Origin: DATENM01 sp045807765
GTDB taxonomy: Bacteria > Acidobacteriota > Blastocatellia > UBA7656
DNA length: 64,000 nucleotides
Direction: 5' to 3'
NCBI GenBank assembly: GCA_045807765.1
Contig: JBJMGU010000165.1
Span: forward strand, 1 to 64,000
This document shows positions 41,553-50,483 of the stretch, piece after piece. The translations under genes and the position numbers were made by a program. Numbering within the stretch: the first letter of the stretch is position 1; each line of letters opens with the position of its first letter. The notes under the pieces were generated by a model, which made no database searches, was not told where the DNA came from, and worked only from the letters and a program-made list of their open reading frames with translations.

Positions 41553-42599
41553 ATGACTGTTAGCCTGAAGCCTGCTTCCGACGTGGCGGCGAATTACGCG
41601 GACAACCTCTGTCGCTGGAATCGCCGCAACGCCAATCATTACGAGGTGTGGTTCCTGACGCTGAATCAGCGCGCCACCCGGCGGGGCTTCTGGTTCCGCT
41701 ACTGCATCGAAGCGCCGCTCGACCACGAACCGCGCGCCGCGCTCTGGGCGGCGGCTTTTGATCGCGCCAACGCTACCGCCAACCTCGGGCTGAAGCAGGA
41801 ATATGCCATCGAGCATCTGGCGGTCGAAGGCCACGAAGCCTTCCATTTGCGCCTCGGCGACGGCGAATTCACCTGCTCGCAGGCACGGGGCCGCGTCGAA
41901 CAGGCGGGCCGCTCTATCGCCTGGAATTTGCGCTATCAACCGAACCCACGCACTTACCATCACGTGACGCCGATGCTGGTCAATCTCATGCGACCCTCGT
42001 CGTTCGTCTGCTCGCCGAACCTCGACACGCGCTTTACGGGGACGATCACGATTGACGGGCGCGAGTTTGTTATTGAAGACGAGCCAGGCTGCCAGTCGCA
42101 CCTCTGGGGCCGCAAGCATGTGGACGATTGGGTTTGGCTTCACGCCAACGCCTTTGAGGGACACGCGGGCACGGTCTTTGAAGGACTGGCGGCGCGGGCG
42201 CGCCGCGCCGGCAAGACCTTGCCGCCGATGCAGTCATTGTACCTGCGGCACCGCGGCCAGGAGCATCGCTTCACGCGATTGCGTCTGTCCGAGCAGTGGA
42301 AGCGCAGCATGGGCATGGGCTACTGGTCGTTTACGGCTTCAAACACGCGACTGCACATCGAAGGCGTGGCGCAATGCCGCTTGCGCGACATGATTCAAGC
42401 CGAATACCGCGACCCTGACGGCGAGGCGCTCTACTGCATCAACAGCGAAGTGGCGAACCTGAAGATTCGCCTCTATCAACGTGTGCGCGGCATTCGTTAT
42501 CGCCACGTCGAAACGATCAACGCCCGCGCCACGGCACATCTGGAACACGCCGCGCGCCAGCTTGATGCCGGCGTGCGCCTGGCGTTTGACGAGGGTTGA
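41553..42599 (+). CDS. AttH/tocopherol-cyclase-like lipocalin-type protein
   Basis: A 348-aa protein with two lipocalin-like halves, as in AttH and carotenoid 1,2-hydratase relatives: NHYEVWFLTLNQRATRRGFWFRY in the first, then RSIAWNLRYQP, TFTGT-like TRFTGTITIDG, CQSHLWGRKHVDDWVWLHAN (a highly conserved-looking GC-x-H-x-W-G block of the family) and YWSFTAS in the second. No signal peptide. Relatives act on or hold isoprenoid/lipid substrates. Start: ATG 41553, preceded by AGAGAGCAAGG; a longer frame to 41421 has no support. Confidence 0.75.
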   Translation: MTVSLKPASDVAANYADNLCRWNRRNANHYEVWFLTLNQRATRRGFWFRYCIEAPLDHEPRAALWAAAFDRANATANLGLKQEYAIEHLAVEGHEAFHLRLGDGEFTCSQARGRVEQAGRSIAWNLRYQPNPRTYHHVTPMLVNLMRPSSFVCSPNLDTRFTGTITIDGREFVIEDEPGCQSHLWGRKHVDDWVWLHANAFEGHAGTVFEGLAARARRAGKTLPPMQSLYLRHRGQEHRFTRLRLSEQWKRSMGMGYWSFTASNTRLHIEGVAQCRLRDMIQAEYRDPDGEALYCINSEVANLKIRLYQRVRGIRYRHVETINARATAHLEHAARQLDAGVRLAFDEG

Positions 42600-42852
42600 A
42601 GACGGGCAATCCACATCATTTTCCAAACTATTTCAAAACCGCCCGCGTCTTAGCTACTGAGCGCGCGAAACCAGGCGAAGGAACAGTGCTGGAGCCGTAA
42701 AACTCGCACCCGGTGGTTTGATTGGCGGAGCGGCGAGTCGCGGCGGGCACCTCCAAAAGGTAAACTATTTAATCTGGACGATGCCTGATTGCAGGCAATC
42801 CATGCGGCGTTTCCTTCATCAAATGAATTCGCAGCATCAGAGGATGTAAACC
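42600..42852. other. Intergenic space before the DUF1800 gene
   Basis: No gene is supported. ACTCGC and GCGAGT around 42705-42745 could form a stem, and CCTGATTGCAGG at about 42784-42795 is a short palindrome. The start of the next gene is preceded by a plain AGAGGATG. Confidence 0.4.
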
Positions 42853-44919
42853 ATGAAACCTGAAAAGAATTTATTGATACCAACTGCCGCAAGGTGGCGT
42901 GCGGCTTCAAGGCTGGTGGCCATCGTAATGGCTGCAACCCTCGGCTTCGGCGCGCTTGCGCCGGCCTTTGGCGATAGCCGCGCTAAAGCCGTCAAAACGG
43001 CGGCATTGACGGAAGATCAAAAGATCACTCACTTGCTCAACCGTATCGGCTTCGGCCCGCGCCCCGGCGATGTCGAGCGCGTCCGGCAGCTCGGCATAGA
43101 CAAGTTCATCGATCAGCAGCTTCACCCCGAACGCCTCGAGGACGCGGCGGTCGAGGCGCGGCTTAAGAACATTGAATCGATTCATATGGGATTGTCTGAG
43201 CTGGCCGAGAAATACCCGGAGCCCGGCATGATTGCCCGCGAGCTTGGCTTGAAGGGCAAGAATGCTGCGCCAAAGGCGATGCCCGCCGCGCCGGCGAACC
43301 CGAACGGTGACAACGCGCCGGCTAATCAGGCCGGTGACGTACAGCTCGATCTGAGCAAGCAAGAGAACCGGCAAATGGTCATGGAGTATTACCGCGAGCA
43401 TGGTCTCAAGCCGCCGCAGGTGTTACTGCAAGACTTGATGCAGCAGAAGCTGATCCGCGCCGTCTACAGCGAGCGCCAGTTGCAGGAAGTGATGGCCGAC
43501 TTCTGGTACAACCACTTCAACATCTTCTGGCCGAAGGGCGCCGATAAAATCCTGACCACCGATTTCGAGATGAGCGCCATTCGCCCGCACACTCTCGGCA
43601 AGTTCAAGGACTTGCTGCTGGCGACCGCGAAAAGCCCGGCGATGCTCTTCTACCTCGACAATTTTCAATCGAGCTCGCCCGACGCCAAGCTGCCCGGTCG
43701 CGCCGGACTCGGTCAGCAAGGTCGTTTGCAGCGACGCGGCCTGCTCGGCGGCTTTAGCCAGCCGAATAATCCTTCGGCGCAGATGAGCCCCGAACAGCAA
43801 CAGCGGCGCGCCCAGGCGGCGCAGCAGTTCGCCAAGCGCAAGCCCGGCATCAACGAGAACTATGCGCGCGAATTGATGGAGCTGCACACGCTCGGCGTCG
43901 AAGGCGGCTACACGCAGAAAGACGTACAGGAAGTGGCGCGCTGTTTGACCGGCTGGACGATTGTGCAACCGCGCCGCGGCGGCGGCTTCGTCTTCCGCCC
44001 GTTCATGCATGACGACGGCGAAAAGATGGTGCTGGGCCACAAGATTCCTGCCGGCGGCGGCATCAAAGACGGCGAGATGGTCATCGATATTCTGGCGCAT
44101 CATCCCAGCACCGCGAAGTTCATCTCGACCAAGCTGGTGCGCCGCTTCGTCAGCGACACGCCGCCACCGGCGCTCGTGGATCGCGTCGCGCAGGTTTATC
44201 TGAAGAGCGACGGCGATATCCGCGAAATCCTGCGCACCATCTTCACGTCGCCGGAGTTCTACGCGAAAGAAGCGTATCGCGCTAAGATCAAATCGCCGTT
44301 CGAGCTGGCGGTGTCGGCGATCCGCGCCGTCGGCGGCGAGATGAACAACCCGATGATGGTGACGCAGTTCATCTCGAAGATGGGCCAGCCGCTTTATCGC
44401 TACCAGCCGCCAACCGGCTATCCCGACAAAGCCGAGCAGTGGGTCAACACCGGCGCGCTGCTTGAGCGGTTGAACTTCGGCCTGGCACTGAGCGCGAATA
44501 AGCTCCGCGGCACGACCGTTGATCTCAAGCGTATCGCGCCCGAGACGGCGGGCAAGATCACGACGCAAACGCTCGAACAAGCCATCGCCCTGTTGCTGAA
44601 CAAGGACGTGTCGCCGCAGACGCGCGCCGTGCTTGAGAAGCAGATGGCCGAGGGCGTGCCCGTCAAAGGCGAGTTTGTGCCGGAGCGCAAGCCGAACGAC
44701 GCCATGATGGCCGAGACCGGCGAAGCGCTGCTCGCTGACGGCTCAATGCCGCAGCGACCGGGCAAAGGCGACAAGGTCGCGAAGTACGATTTCCCGCGAG
44801 GGCGCGACAACCGGCAGGCATTTCGCAACGAGCCGCTGGCGGTGCTAACGCCGCAAGAGCAGGAGGTCGCCAAAGTCTTCGGCCTGGTGCTTGGTTCGCC
44901 GGAGTTTCAGAGAAGGTAA
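42853..44919 (+). CDS. Exported DUF1800 family protein
   Basis: A 688-aa protein with an Arg-containing signal sequence (hydrophobic segment about residues 15-37). The family start ITHLLNRIGFGPRPGDVERV is followed by IDQQLHPE, QLQEVMADFWYNHFNIFW, NENYARELMELHTLGV and CLTGWTI, then RAIGGEM-like RAVGGEMNNP and YRYQPPTGYPDKAEQWVN. An Ala/Pro/Asn-rich insert sits at about 140-170. The DUF1800/DUF1501 pair is widespread in Planctomycetes, Acidobacteria and Proteobacteria and its biochemical role is not known. Together with the next gene it forms a two-gene unit interrupted by a hairpin element. Confidence 0.93.
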   Translation: MKPEKNLLIPTAARWRAASRLVAIVMAATLGFGALAPAFGDSRAKAVKTAALTEDQKITHLLNRIGFGPRPGDVERVRQLGIDKFIDQQLHPERLEDAAVEARLKNIESIHMGLSELAEKYPEPGMIARELGLKGKNAAPKAMPAAPANPNGDNAPANQAGDVQLDLSKQENRQMVMEYYREHGLKPPQVLLQDLMQQKLIRAVYSERQLQEVMADFWYNHFNIFWPKGADKILTTDFEMSAIRPHTLGKFKDLLLATAKSPAMLFYLDNFQSSSPDAKLPGRAGLGQQGRLQRRGLLGGFSQPNNPSAQMSPEQQQRRAQAAQQFAKRKPGINENYARELMELHTLGVEGGYTQKDVQEVARCLTGWTIVQPRRGGGFVFRPFMHDDGEKMVLGHKIPAGGGIKDGEMVIDILAHHPSTAKFISTKLVRRFVSDTPPPALVDRVAQVYLKSDGDIREILRTIFTSPEFYAKEAYRAKIKSPFELAVSAIRAVGGEMNNPMMVTQFISKMGQPLYRYQPPTGYPDKAEQWVNTGALLERLNFGLALSANKLRGTTVDLKRIAPETAGKITTQTLEQAIALLLNKDVSPQTRAVLEKQMAEGVPVKGEFVPERKPNDAMMAETGEALLADGSMPQRPGKGDKVAKYDFPRGRDNRQAFRNEPLAVLTPQEQEVAKVFGLVLGSPEFQRR

Positions 44920-44929
44920 ACAATGACAG

Positions 44930-45055
44930 GGAGGAAGTCAGGAGTCAGAAGACCGAAGTCAGAATGAATAAGGAGGCGCAGCACGTGGACTCACTGCCGC
45001 CGACTTCCTCTTCCATTCTGACTCCTGACTCCTGGCTCCTGACTCCCTCCGGGAG
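44930..45055. repeat. Hairpin element, GGAGTCA family
   Basis: The left arm at 44930-44964 (GGAGGAAGTCAGGAGTCAG, then GAAGTCAGAAT) faces the right arm at 45002-45052 (CTCTTCCATTCTGACTCC, then CTGACTCC and CTGGCTCC). It sits between the DUF1800 stop and the DUF1501 start; the GGGAG that serves as ribosome binding site directly follows the right arm. Confidence 0.8.
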
Positions 45056-45063
45056 ATAAAACA

Positions 45064-46329
45064 ATGTCAGTAACACGGAGATTCTTCTTAAAGTCATCGA
45101 GTCTGGCGATGGTCAGCCTGGCGGCGGCCCCGTCTTTCCTGAAGCGCACGGCGCTCGGCCAGACGCTCGCCGGCAGCGGCAAAGACCACCCGATCATCAT
45201 CGCCATCTTTCAGCGCGGCGCGATGGATGGCATCTCAGCGGTCGTGCCTTTCGGTGATAAGAATTACTACAGCGTGCGCCCGAACATCGCCGTCCCGCAG
45301 CCCAAGAGCGGCAGCAATGAGTCGGCGATTGATCTGGATGGCTACTTCGGCCTACACCCGGCGCTCGCGCCCTTCAAGCCGCTCTACGACGCCGGCCAGT
45401 TGGCGGTCATTCATGCCGTCGGCTCGCCCGATAACACGCGCTCGCACTTCGATGCGCAGGATTACATGGAGTCGGCGACGCCGGGCAACAAAGGGACGTC
45501 GGACGGTTGGCTGAACCGCTACTTGCAGGCGAAGCGCGACCCGAAGGCGACGCCGTTCCGCGCCGTGTCGCTGACCGCCAATTTGCCGCGCACTTTGCTT
45601 GGCGAGGCGCCGGCCATCGCCATGACCAACATCGGCGACTTCGGTGTCCGTGCAGGGCAGGGCAACGGGCAGGTCGCCAAAGGCTTTGAAGAGCTCTACG
45701 CGCAGAACATGAGCGACGTGTTGCACGGCACCGGCAAAGAGGCGTTTGAAGCGGTGAAGATGTTGAAGAAGGCGAACCCGCAGCAGTATCAGCCGGCCAG
45801 CGGTGCCAGCTATCCGCGCTCGCCGTTCGGCCAGGCGTTGCTGCAAATCGCCCAGTTAATCAAATCCGACATCGGCGTCGAAGTCGCTTTCACCGACGTC
45901 GGCGGCTGGGACACTCATGCCAATCAAGGCAATGCGCGCGGCCAGCTCGCCAACCGCTTGCAGGATTTTGGCCAGGGCATCGCGGCGCTTTATCAAGACC
46001 TCGGCGACCGTATGCGCAATGTGGTGATTCTGACGATGACCGAGTTCGGGCGCACCATTCGGCAGAACGGCTCGGGCGGCACCGATCACGGCCACGCCAG
46101 CGTCGCTTTCGCGCTCGGCGGCGCGGTCAAGGGCGGCAAGGTGTATGGCGAATGGCCCGGCCTTGCCACCGAGCAGTTGTACGAAGGCCGCGACCTGCGA
46201 CTGACGACAGACTTCCGCGATGTCTTCGCCGAAATCGCCACGCGTCACATGGGCGCGACCAACCTGGGCGCGATCTTCCCGGGCTATAAACCGAATCCGG
46301 CGAGCTTCAAGGGACTGATCCGTGGCTAG
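45064..46329 (+). CDS. Tat-exported DUF1501 family protein
   Basis: A 421-aa protein. The Tat motif TRRFFLKSSSLAM is at residues 4-16. Family features: HPIIIAIFQRGAMDGISAVVPFGD, FGLHPALAPFKPLYDAGQLAVIHAVG, NTRSHFDAQDYMESATPG and, near the end, FTDVGGWDTHANQG with VVILTMTEFGRTIRQNGSGGTDHG. Relatives share a fold with sulfatase/alkaline phosphatase-type proteins; the conserved Asp, His and Thr suggest a metal-dependent or phosphate/sulfate-related activity, but none is proven. Follows DUF1800, as usual. Confidence 0.93.
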   Translation: MSVTRRFFLKSSSLAMVSLAAAPSFLKRTALGQTLAGSGKDHPIIIAIFQRGAMDGISAVVPFGDKNYYSVRPNIAVPQPKSGSNESAIDLDGYFGLHPALAPFKPLYDAGQLAVIHAVGSPDNTRSHFDAQDYMESATPGNKGTSDGWLNRYLQAKRDPKATPFRAVSLTANLPRTLLGEAPAIAMTNIGDFGVRAGQGNGQVAKGFEELYAQNMSDVLHGTGKEAFEAVKMLKKANPQQYQPASGASYPRSPFGQALLQIAQLIKSDIGVEVAFTDVGGWDTHANQGNARGQLANRLQDFGQGIAALYQDLGDRMRNVVILTMTEFGRTIRQNGSGGTDHGHASVAFALGGAVKGGKVYGEWPGLATEQLYEGRDLRLTTDFRDVFAEIATRHMGATNLGAIFPGYKPNPASFKGLIRG

Positions 46330-46348
46330 CCGGATCACGTTGTGACTG

Positions 46349-46395
46349 GCCGGTGGCATCGCCACCGGCTATTGACTTTATCCCCTTCGGGGATA
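46349..46395 (+). terminator. Double hairpin after DUF1501
   Basis: GCCGGTGGC (46349-46357) with GCCACCGGC (46361-46369), a 9-bp stem with a 3-nt loop, then TATCCCC (46379-46385) with GGGGATA (46389-46395), followed by TTTGA. A likely end of the DUF1800/DUF1501 transcript; the T run is short. Confidence 0.6.
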
Positions 46396-46453
46396 TTTGA
46401 AACCCGCTCTGAGAGGGACTCTGCGCGAGCCCCTCTTTCATCAAGCCCTCGCG

Positions 46454-47476
46454 ATGAAAAAATCAGTAGTAATCCTCGCGTTTTTCGCCTGTGTGGTTGT
46501 GGCTACAGTTGCTCCCTGTGTTGGCGCGCAGTCGCCGACAGAGCAAGAGGGCATCAAGCTCAAAGCCACGCTGGTCAACGTGCCGGTGATCGTCAGCGAC
46601 CGCAACGGACGTTATCTGAGCGGCCTGCGCGCCGAAGACTTCACGCTCTACAGCGATCACGTCAAACAACCCATCGCCGTCTTTGAAGCCACAGAAGAGC
46701 CGCTCAATGTCGCTTTGCTGCTCGACACCAGCCTGAGCACACGCGATGTGCTGGGCGACATCAAGGACGCCGCCTTGAGTTTCATCAAGCGGCTGCGCCC
46801 GCAAGACCGGGCGGTGGTCGTGAGCTTTGACTATGACGTTCACCTGTTGAGCCCGCTCACCGCCGACCGCCGGGCGCTGGAGCAATCGGTCAAGCGTGCA
46901 GAGATTGGCGCGTATGCCGGCACTGTGCTGCGCGACGCCGTCATTAAAGCGGCGAATGATTCGCTACGCCATGTCGAAGGCCGCAAAGCTATTGTCTTGC
47001 TGACGGACGGTAAGGATCACGGCAGCGCGGCCAGCGAGGTCGAATCGCTCGACGCGGCGCAGGAGTCGGGCGCGATGATCTACACCATCTTTTATCGCAC
47101 GGGGTTCACGCCGCGTTTCGACAATCGGCGGGGCGGCTTCGGGCGTCGTGGCGGTGTCTTTGGCGACCCTTTCCCGCGCCGCGGGCCAGGCAACGGACGC
47201 CGCCGCGAGCGCGTCGAGCGCAATAACGAGCAGGCGGCGGATTACCTCGGCCAGCTTGCCGACGCCTCAGCCGGTCGGTTTTATCGCAGCGAAGTGACCG
47301 ACCTCAAGAAGACCTTCGACTTGATCGCCGATGAGCTGCGCCACCAGTACCGCCTCGGCTTTTATTCGAGCGGTGAACCGTCAGGCAATGCGGTTCATCG
47401 CCTGACGGTGGAGGTTGCCCGCTCAGAGGCGGTCGTCCGAGCCCGCCGCACTTACCGTGCAACGCCGTCGCAATGA
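46454..47476 (+). CDS. Exported VWFA protein, acidobacterial type
   Basis: A 340-aa protein with a signal peptide (KSVVILAFFACVVVATVAPCVGAQ) and the acidobacterial VWFA-related layout: a small sandwich domain VNVPVIVSDRNGRYLSGLRAEDFTLYSDHVKQPI, then a VWA domain with the metal-site DTSLS at residues 91-95 and LLTDGKDHGS at the other end. A Gly/Arg-rich loop (GGFGRRGGVFGDPFPRRGPGNGRRR) interrupts the last part. The final strands RHQYRLGFYSSG and HRLTVEV are family-typical. Start: ATG 46454, just before the signal; a start at 46397 adds non-conserved residues. Confidence 0.85.
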   Translation: MKKSVVILAFFACVVVATVAPCVGAQSPTEQEGIKLKATLVNVPVIVSDRNGRYLSGLRAEDFTLYSDHVKQPIAVFEATEEPLNVALLLDTSLSTRDVLGDIKDAALSFIKRLRPQDRAVVVSFDYDVHLLSPLTADRRALEQSVKRAEIGAYAGTVLRDAVIKAANDSLRHVEGRKAIVLLTDGKDHGSAASEVESLDAAQESGAMIYTIFYRTGFTPRFDNRRGGFGRRGGVFGDPFPRRGPGNGRRRERVERNNEQAADYLGQLADASAGRFYRSEVTDLKKTFDLIADELRHQYRLGFYSSGEPSGNAVHRLTVEVARSEAVVRARRTYRATPSQ

Positions 47477-47494
47477 ACTTCACGCCGGCGGCGA

Positions 47495-48397
47495 TTAGCG
47501 CCCCGCGCCCCAGAACTCCCATGCGGCACGAGCGATACCGGCGATCACGCCTTCACGCGTCGCTTCGTCTGCCGGCGAATCGGCAACGAAGACGGCAACC
47601 GCCAGATGCCGACCATCCGGCAGCGTAATGATCCCGATATCGTTGGTGGTGCGCGTCAAGCCTTTGTGGGTGCCCGAAGTGCCGGTCTTATGGACGACGA
47701 CCGTGCCGGCGGGCAACTGGCCTTTGATGCGGCGGGCGCTGGTCGGCGTTTCCGTCATCCATTGCAGCAGCCGCGCGCGGCTGGCCGCAGACACTCCGCG
47801 TCCTTCGTGCAGCGCGCGCAGTAAAGCGACCGCCGCCTCCGGCTGCGCCCAGTTGCGATACTGCACCATCTCGTTTTGCGACATCGCTTTTTCAGTCGTC
47901 TCGACGTTGATTCCGTTGACGCCGAGGCCGCGCAGATAGCGGTTGACGACTGCCGCGCCGCCAACGACTCGCAGCAGCACGTCACAGGCGGTGCCGTCGC
48001 TCTCGGACACGTTGAGGCGCAGCAGTTCGTTGAGGGCTAGGTCCACGCCGTTCGGGTGATCGTCACGAATCGGGCTGTGCGCGCCGCTCGGCACCATATC
48101 GCTGCGTCGCACGCGAATCATTTGCTCCAGCTTCAGCGTGCCGCGATCCACCTGATCGAGCACCGCCATGCCGATGGGCAGCTTATAGACGCTCTGCATG
48201 GGAAAGCGCTCGCCGCCTTGCAGCGACAGCGATTCGCCTGTTTCAAGCAAGGTGATAGTGACGCCGACGCGCCCACGGGCGTTGCGGGCGATCTGCTCGA
48301 TTCTGCCGCGCAGGCTCTCTGTTGAAGGCGTTTGCGCTTGAACAGCCATCGCGCATAAGACAAGCATCAAAGACAGGCGTAAACATTTTTTCAGCAT
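47495..48397 (-). CDS. Class A beta-lactamase, PER/CepA-like subclass
   Basis: A 300-aa enzyme with a signal peptide (residues 1-22). Active-site motifs: Ser-x-x-Lys at 69-72 (SVYK), Ser-Asp-Gly at 133-135 where class A normally has Ser-Asp-Asn, the omega-loop Glu at 169 followed by KAMSQNEMVQYRNW, and Lys-Thr-Gly at 237-239. The omega loop and the SDGTACD segment align with PER/VEB/Bacteroides-type enzymes. Beta-lactam hydrolysis is the expected activity, with the Asn-to-Gly change the main uncertainty. Neighbouring genes show no mobile element, so a native chromosomal gene is likely. It lies convergent with the first and divergent from the second VWFA gene. Confidence 0.9.
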   Translation of the reverse strand: MLKKCLRLSLMLVLCAMAVQAQTPSTESLRGRIEQIARNARGRVGVTITLLETGESLSLQGGERFPMQSVYKLPIGMAVLDQVDRGTLKLEQMIRVRRSDMVPSGAHSPIRDDHPNGVDLALNELLRLNVSESDGTACDVLLRVVGGAAVVNRYLRGLGVNGINVETTEKAMSQNEMVQYRNWAQPEAAVALLRALHEGRGVSAASRARLLQWMTETPTSARRIKGQLPAGTVVVHKTGTSGTHKGLTRTTNDIGIITLPDGRHLAVAVFVADSPADEATREGVIAGIARAAWEFWGAGR

Positions 48398-48532
48398 GGC
48401 GCCTATGATAGCGCAAAGCCGCGGCAGGTTGCCTGGCTCAATCTAAATAGCTTCCCGACTCCACGCCGTGTGTGGTTCGTGCTTTAAATTGCAGAGCCTT
48501 CTCATTACGCATCACGCATCACTCATTACTTC

Positions 48533-48563
48533 TTGTCACTTGTCACTTCCGATAGGCTATACT
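48533..48563 (+). promoter_or_regulatory. Possible promoter overlapping a GTCACTT repeat, before the second VWFA gene
   Basis: TTGTCA at 48533-48538 and TATACT at 48558-48563 with a 19-nt spacer, two longer than ideal, 14 nt before the start codon. The -35 box lies inside a tandem of TTGTCAC units (48533-48547), which is like one arm of the GTCACTT hairpin at 2 kb; no partner arm is present here. Confidence 0.3.
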
Positions 48564-48576
48564 TATTGCAGTTGTT

Positions 48577-49638
48577 ATGAAGACTCCTCAAGTACAGACT
48601 CGCTGGTTCACCTGTGCGCTGATGCTGATGCTGATTGCCGGCGTCGCCATGCCGCAGAGCGGACGCCGATTGCCGTCGGCTAATCCGCAGTCTCCCAACT
48701 CTGGTCAGGACGATGCGATTAAGCTGCGCGCCGATGAAGTCTTGCTCAACGTCACGGTCATTGATCCCTATGGCCGGCAGGCGACCGATCTGGCAAAGGA
48801 TAATTTCATCATCGCCGAAGACGGTCAGCGGCAAGACATCGCCAGCTTTCTAATCAGCAGCGTGCCAGTAAACGTCGTCTTGATGCTTGATGCTTCGGGG
48901 TCAGTGGCCGGCGCCATCACGTCGTTGCGCGAGGCGGCAGTGAACTTTCTCGATAAGCTCGGTCCTGAAGACAAGGTCTCGGTTATCGAGTTTCATAGCA
49001 ATGTCGAGCTGATCCAGGACTGGACGGCGAAGGCCGAAGACGTGCGCCACGCGCTATCGTGGCGTTTCAAGCCCGGCATGGTGCGCACCGCCGAGGGCAA
49101 CACCCAGTACGGCAGCACGGCGCTCTTTGACGCCGTCTATTCGACGGCGGACGAACAACTCGCCAAAGTCCAGGGGCGCAAGGCGATCATCCTGCTCACC
49201 GACGGCGACGACACGTCGAGCAAGATCACTTATCAACAGTCGCTCGATGCCGTCATCCGCTCGGGCGCGGTTGTCTACGTCGTCAGCAAAGCGCGGCAGT
49301 TCATCAACGAGATTCGCAGCCAGTATGGCGGCAAAATGGGGCGCGTCTTCGGTACAGGCCGAACCGCCGACCGCATCATCTCGGAGTTCGAGAACGCCGA
49401 GCGCCTGATGACCGATCTGGCGACGCGCACCGGCGGCAGAATCTTCTCGCCGCTGCGTGACGACGAGATGAAAGAGATGTATGGACAGGTGGCGCATGAG
49501 TTGAAGAATCAGTACATCCTCACCTATGTCTCGAAGAATGAGCAGCGCGACGGGCGCTTGCGCCACGTCAAAGTTTTTCTGACGCGCGCCGGCTATGACG
49601 CCCGCACCCGCGACAGCTATTACGGTCCTAATAAATAA
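48577..49638 (+). CDS. Exported VWFA protein, acidobacterial type (second copy)
   Basis: A 353-aa protein with a signal segment (FTCALMLMLIAGVAM), then VTVIDPYGRQATDLAKDNFIIAEDGQRQDIASF and a VWA domain with DASGS at residues 105-109, the TDGDDTSS loop and a closing GTGRTADRI insert before TGGRIFSPL and ELKNQYILTY. It keeps the full MIDAS motif DxSxS, so it should bind a divalent metal and a partner protein. It shares its layout with the protein at 46454 but the sequences have diverged far. Confidence 0.9.
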   Translation: MKTPQVQTRWFTCALMLMLIAGVAMPQSGRRLPSANPQSPNSGQDDAIKLRADEVLLNVTVIDPYGRQATDLAKDNFIIAEDGQRQDIASFLISSVPVNVVLMLDASGSVAGAITSLREAAVNFLDKLGPEDKVSVIEFHSNVELIQDWTAKAEDVRHALSWRFKPGMVRTAEGNTQYGSTALFDAVYSTADEQLAKVQGRKAIILLTDGDDTSSKITYQQSLDAVIRSGAVVYVVSKARQFINEIRSQYGGKMGRVFGTGRTADRIISEFENAERLMTDLATRTGGRIFSPLRDDEMKEMYGQVAHELKNQYILTYVSKNEQRDGRLRHVKVFLTRAGYDARTRDSYYGPNK

Positions 49639-49678
49639 TCCGCCGAAGACCGGCATAGCCCGCCTGAAATAGTAAAAA

Positions 49679-49735
49679 GCAGATGATTGATAGGTCAGGC
49701 GCGTAAGCGAATCGCCTGACCCACCAATCATCTGC
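49679..49735. terminator. Bidirectional hairpin between convergent genes
   Basis: Outer stem GCAGATGATTG (49679-49689) with CAATCATCTGC (49725-49735); inner stem GGTCAGGCG (49693-49701) with CGCCTGACC (49713-49721). On the minus strand TTTTTACT follows. It separates the VWFA gene and the DUF2934 gene. Confidence 0.8.
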
Positions 49736-49776
49736 CTTCTGCCACTTAAGGCGCTGCCGGTTGGCTTCTGGTCGCG

Positions 49777-50319
49777 TTATTTCTCGCCGGTCGCTGTTGT
49801 TGAGTCGTCGGTCTTCTTGCGGGTGCGTTTCGGTTTTTCCGCCGAGTCTGCGGTCTTCTTCGCGGCGACGCGGCGCGGCGCCGTCTTGGTGGTCGCGTCG
49901 TTGCCGGTCTTACTGGAGCGGGTCGAGGGCGATTTCGTCGCCGTCCGTGTCTTCTTCGGCGTTGCCATCGGCGCGCTGCCGCCGATCTCTGGGGCTAGCT
50001 CCAGGCCAGCCGGTTCGGTTGCCGACCACGCGCCGATGCTGGTTTCGGGGTCCGCGGTCGCCTGGGCGTCGCTCGCCAGCTCAACACCGGCGACTGTCTC
50101 CGGCGATGACGGCTGCGCCTCTTCGGCGGCTCGGCGGTTCTCTTCATCGATCAAAAACGCCAGCACTTCGGTTTCGGCGCGGAACCAGTCCGTGGCCGGA
50201 TTGCCCGGCTCGCCACCGCGCATCTGGTAAATCTCGAAAGCCCGCATGCGGATCATCAAGTGCACTTCGGGATCGGCCAACAATTTTTCTCTTAACTCGT
50301 CTGTACTTTCTCTGCTCAT
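49777..50319 (-). CDS. DUF2934 protein with a histone-H1-like tail
   Basis: A 180-aa protein. Residues about 22-58 (VHLMIRMRAFEIYQMRGGEPGNPATDWFRAE) match the short DUF2934 domain, found at the N-terminus of many bacterial proteins of unknown role. The middle is Ala/Glu-rich. The last 70 residues are a Lys/Thr/Ala/Arg-rich tail (KKTRTATKSPSTRSSKT, PRRVAAKKT, KPKRTRKKT) like histone H1 or HU tails. A nucleic-acid-binding role is inferred from composition. The start at 50319 has AAAGGAC before it; a longer frame to 50373 lacks a site. Confidence 0.7.
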   Translation of the reverse strand: MSRESTDELREKLLADPEVHLMIRMRAFEIYQMRGGEPGNPATDWFRAETEVLAFLIDEENRRAAEEAQPSSPETVAGVELASDAQATADPETSIGAWSATEPAGLELAPEIGGSAPMATPKKTRTATKSPSTRSSKTGNDATTKTAPRRVAAKKTADSAEKPKRTRKKTDDSTTATGEK

Positions 50320-50483
50320 GGTGTGTCCTTTCAAAAGCGTGCTGCCAATAAAGAAAGAGTCCTCCCTTATCAATATTTGTCCACTCAGTCAAAGCTTAGG
50401 AGTTTACTAGATGGATTCCGCCCTCCGCAATCCGTGGAAAGCCTCAAGCGGTGAGCGCGATATGCCGGCTGGGCGTTGTCGAT

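Noticed and set aside
43423..44580. 385-aa minus-strand frame opposite DUF1800
   Set aside because: Shadow of the DUF1800 gene; low-complexity composition and no ribosome binding site.
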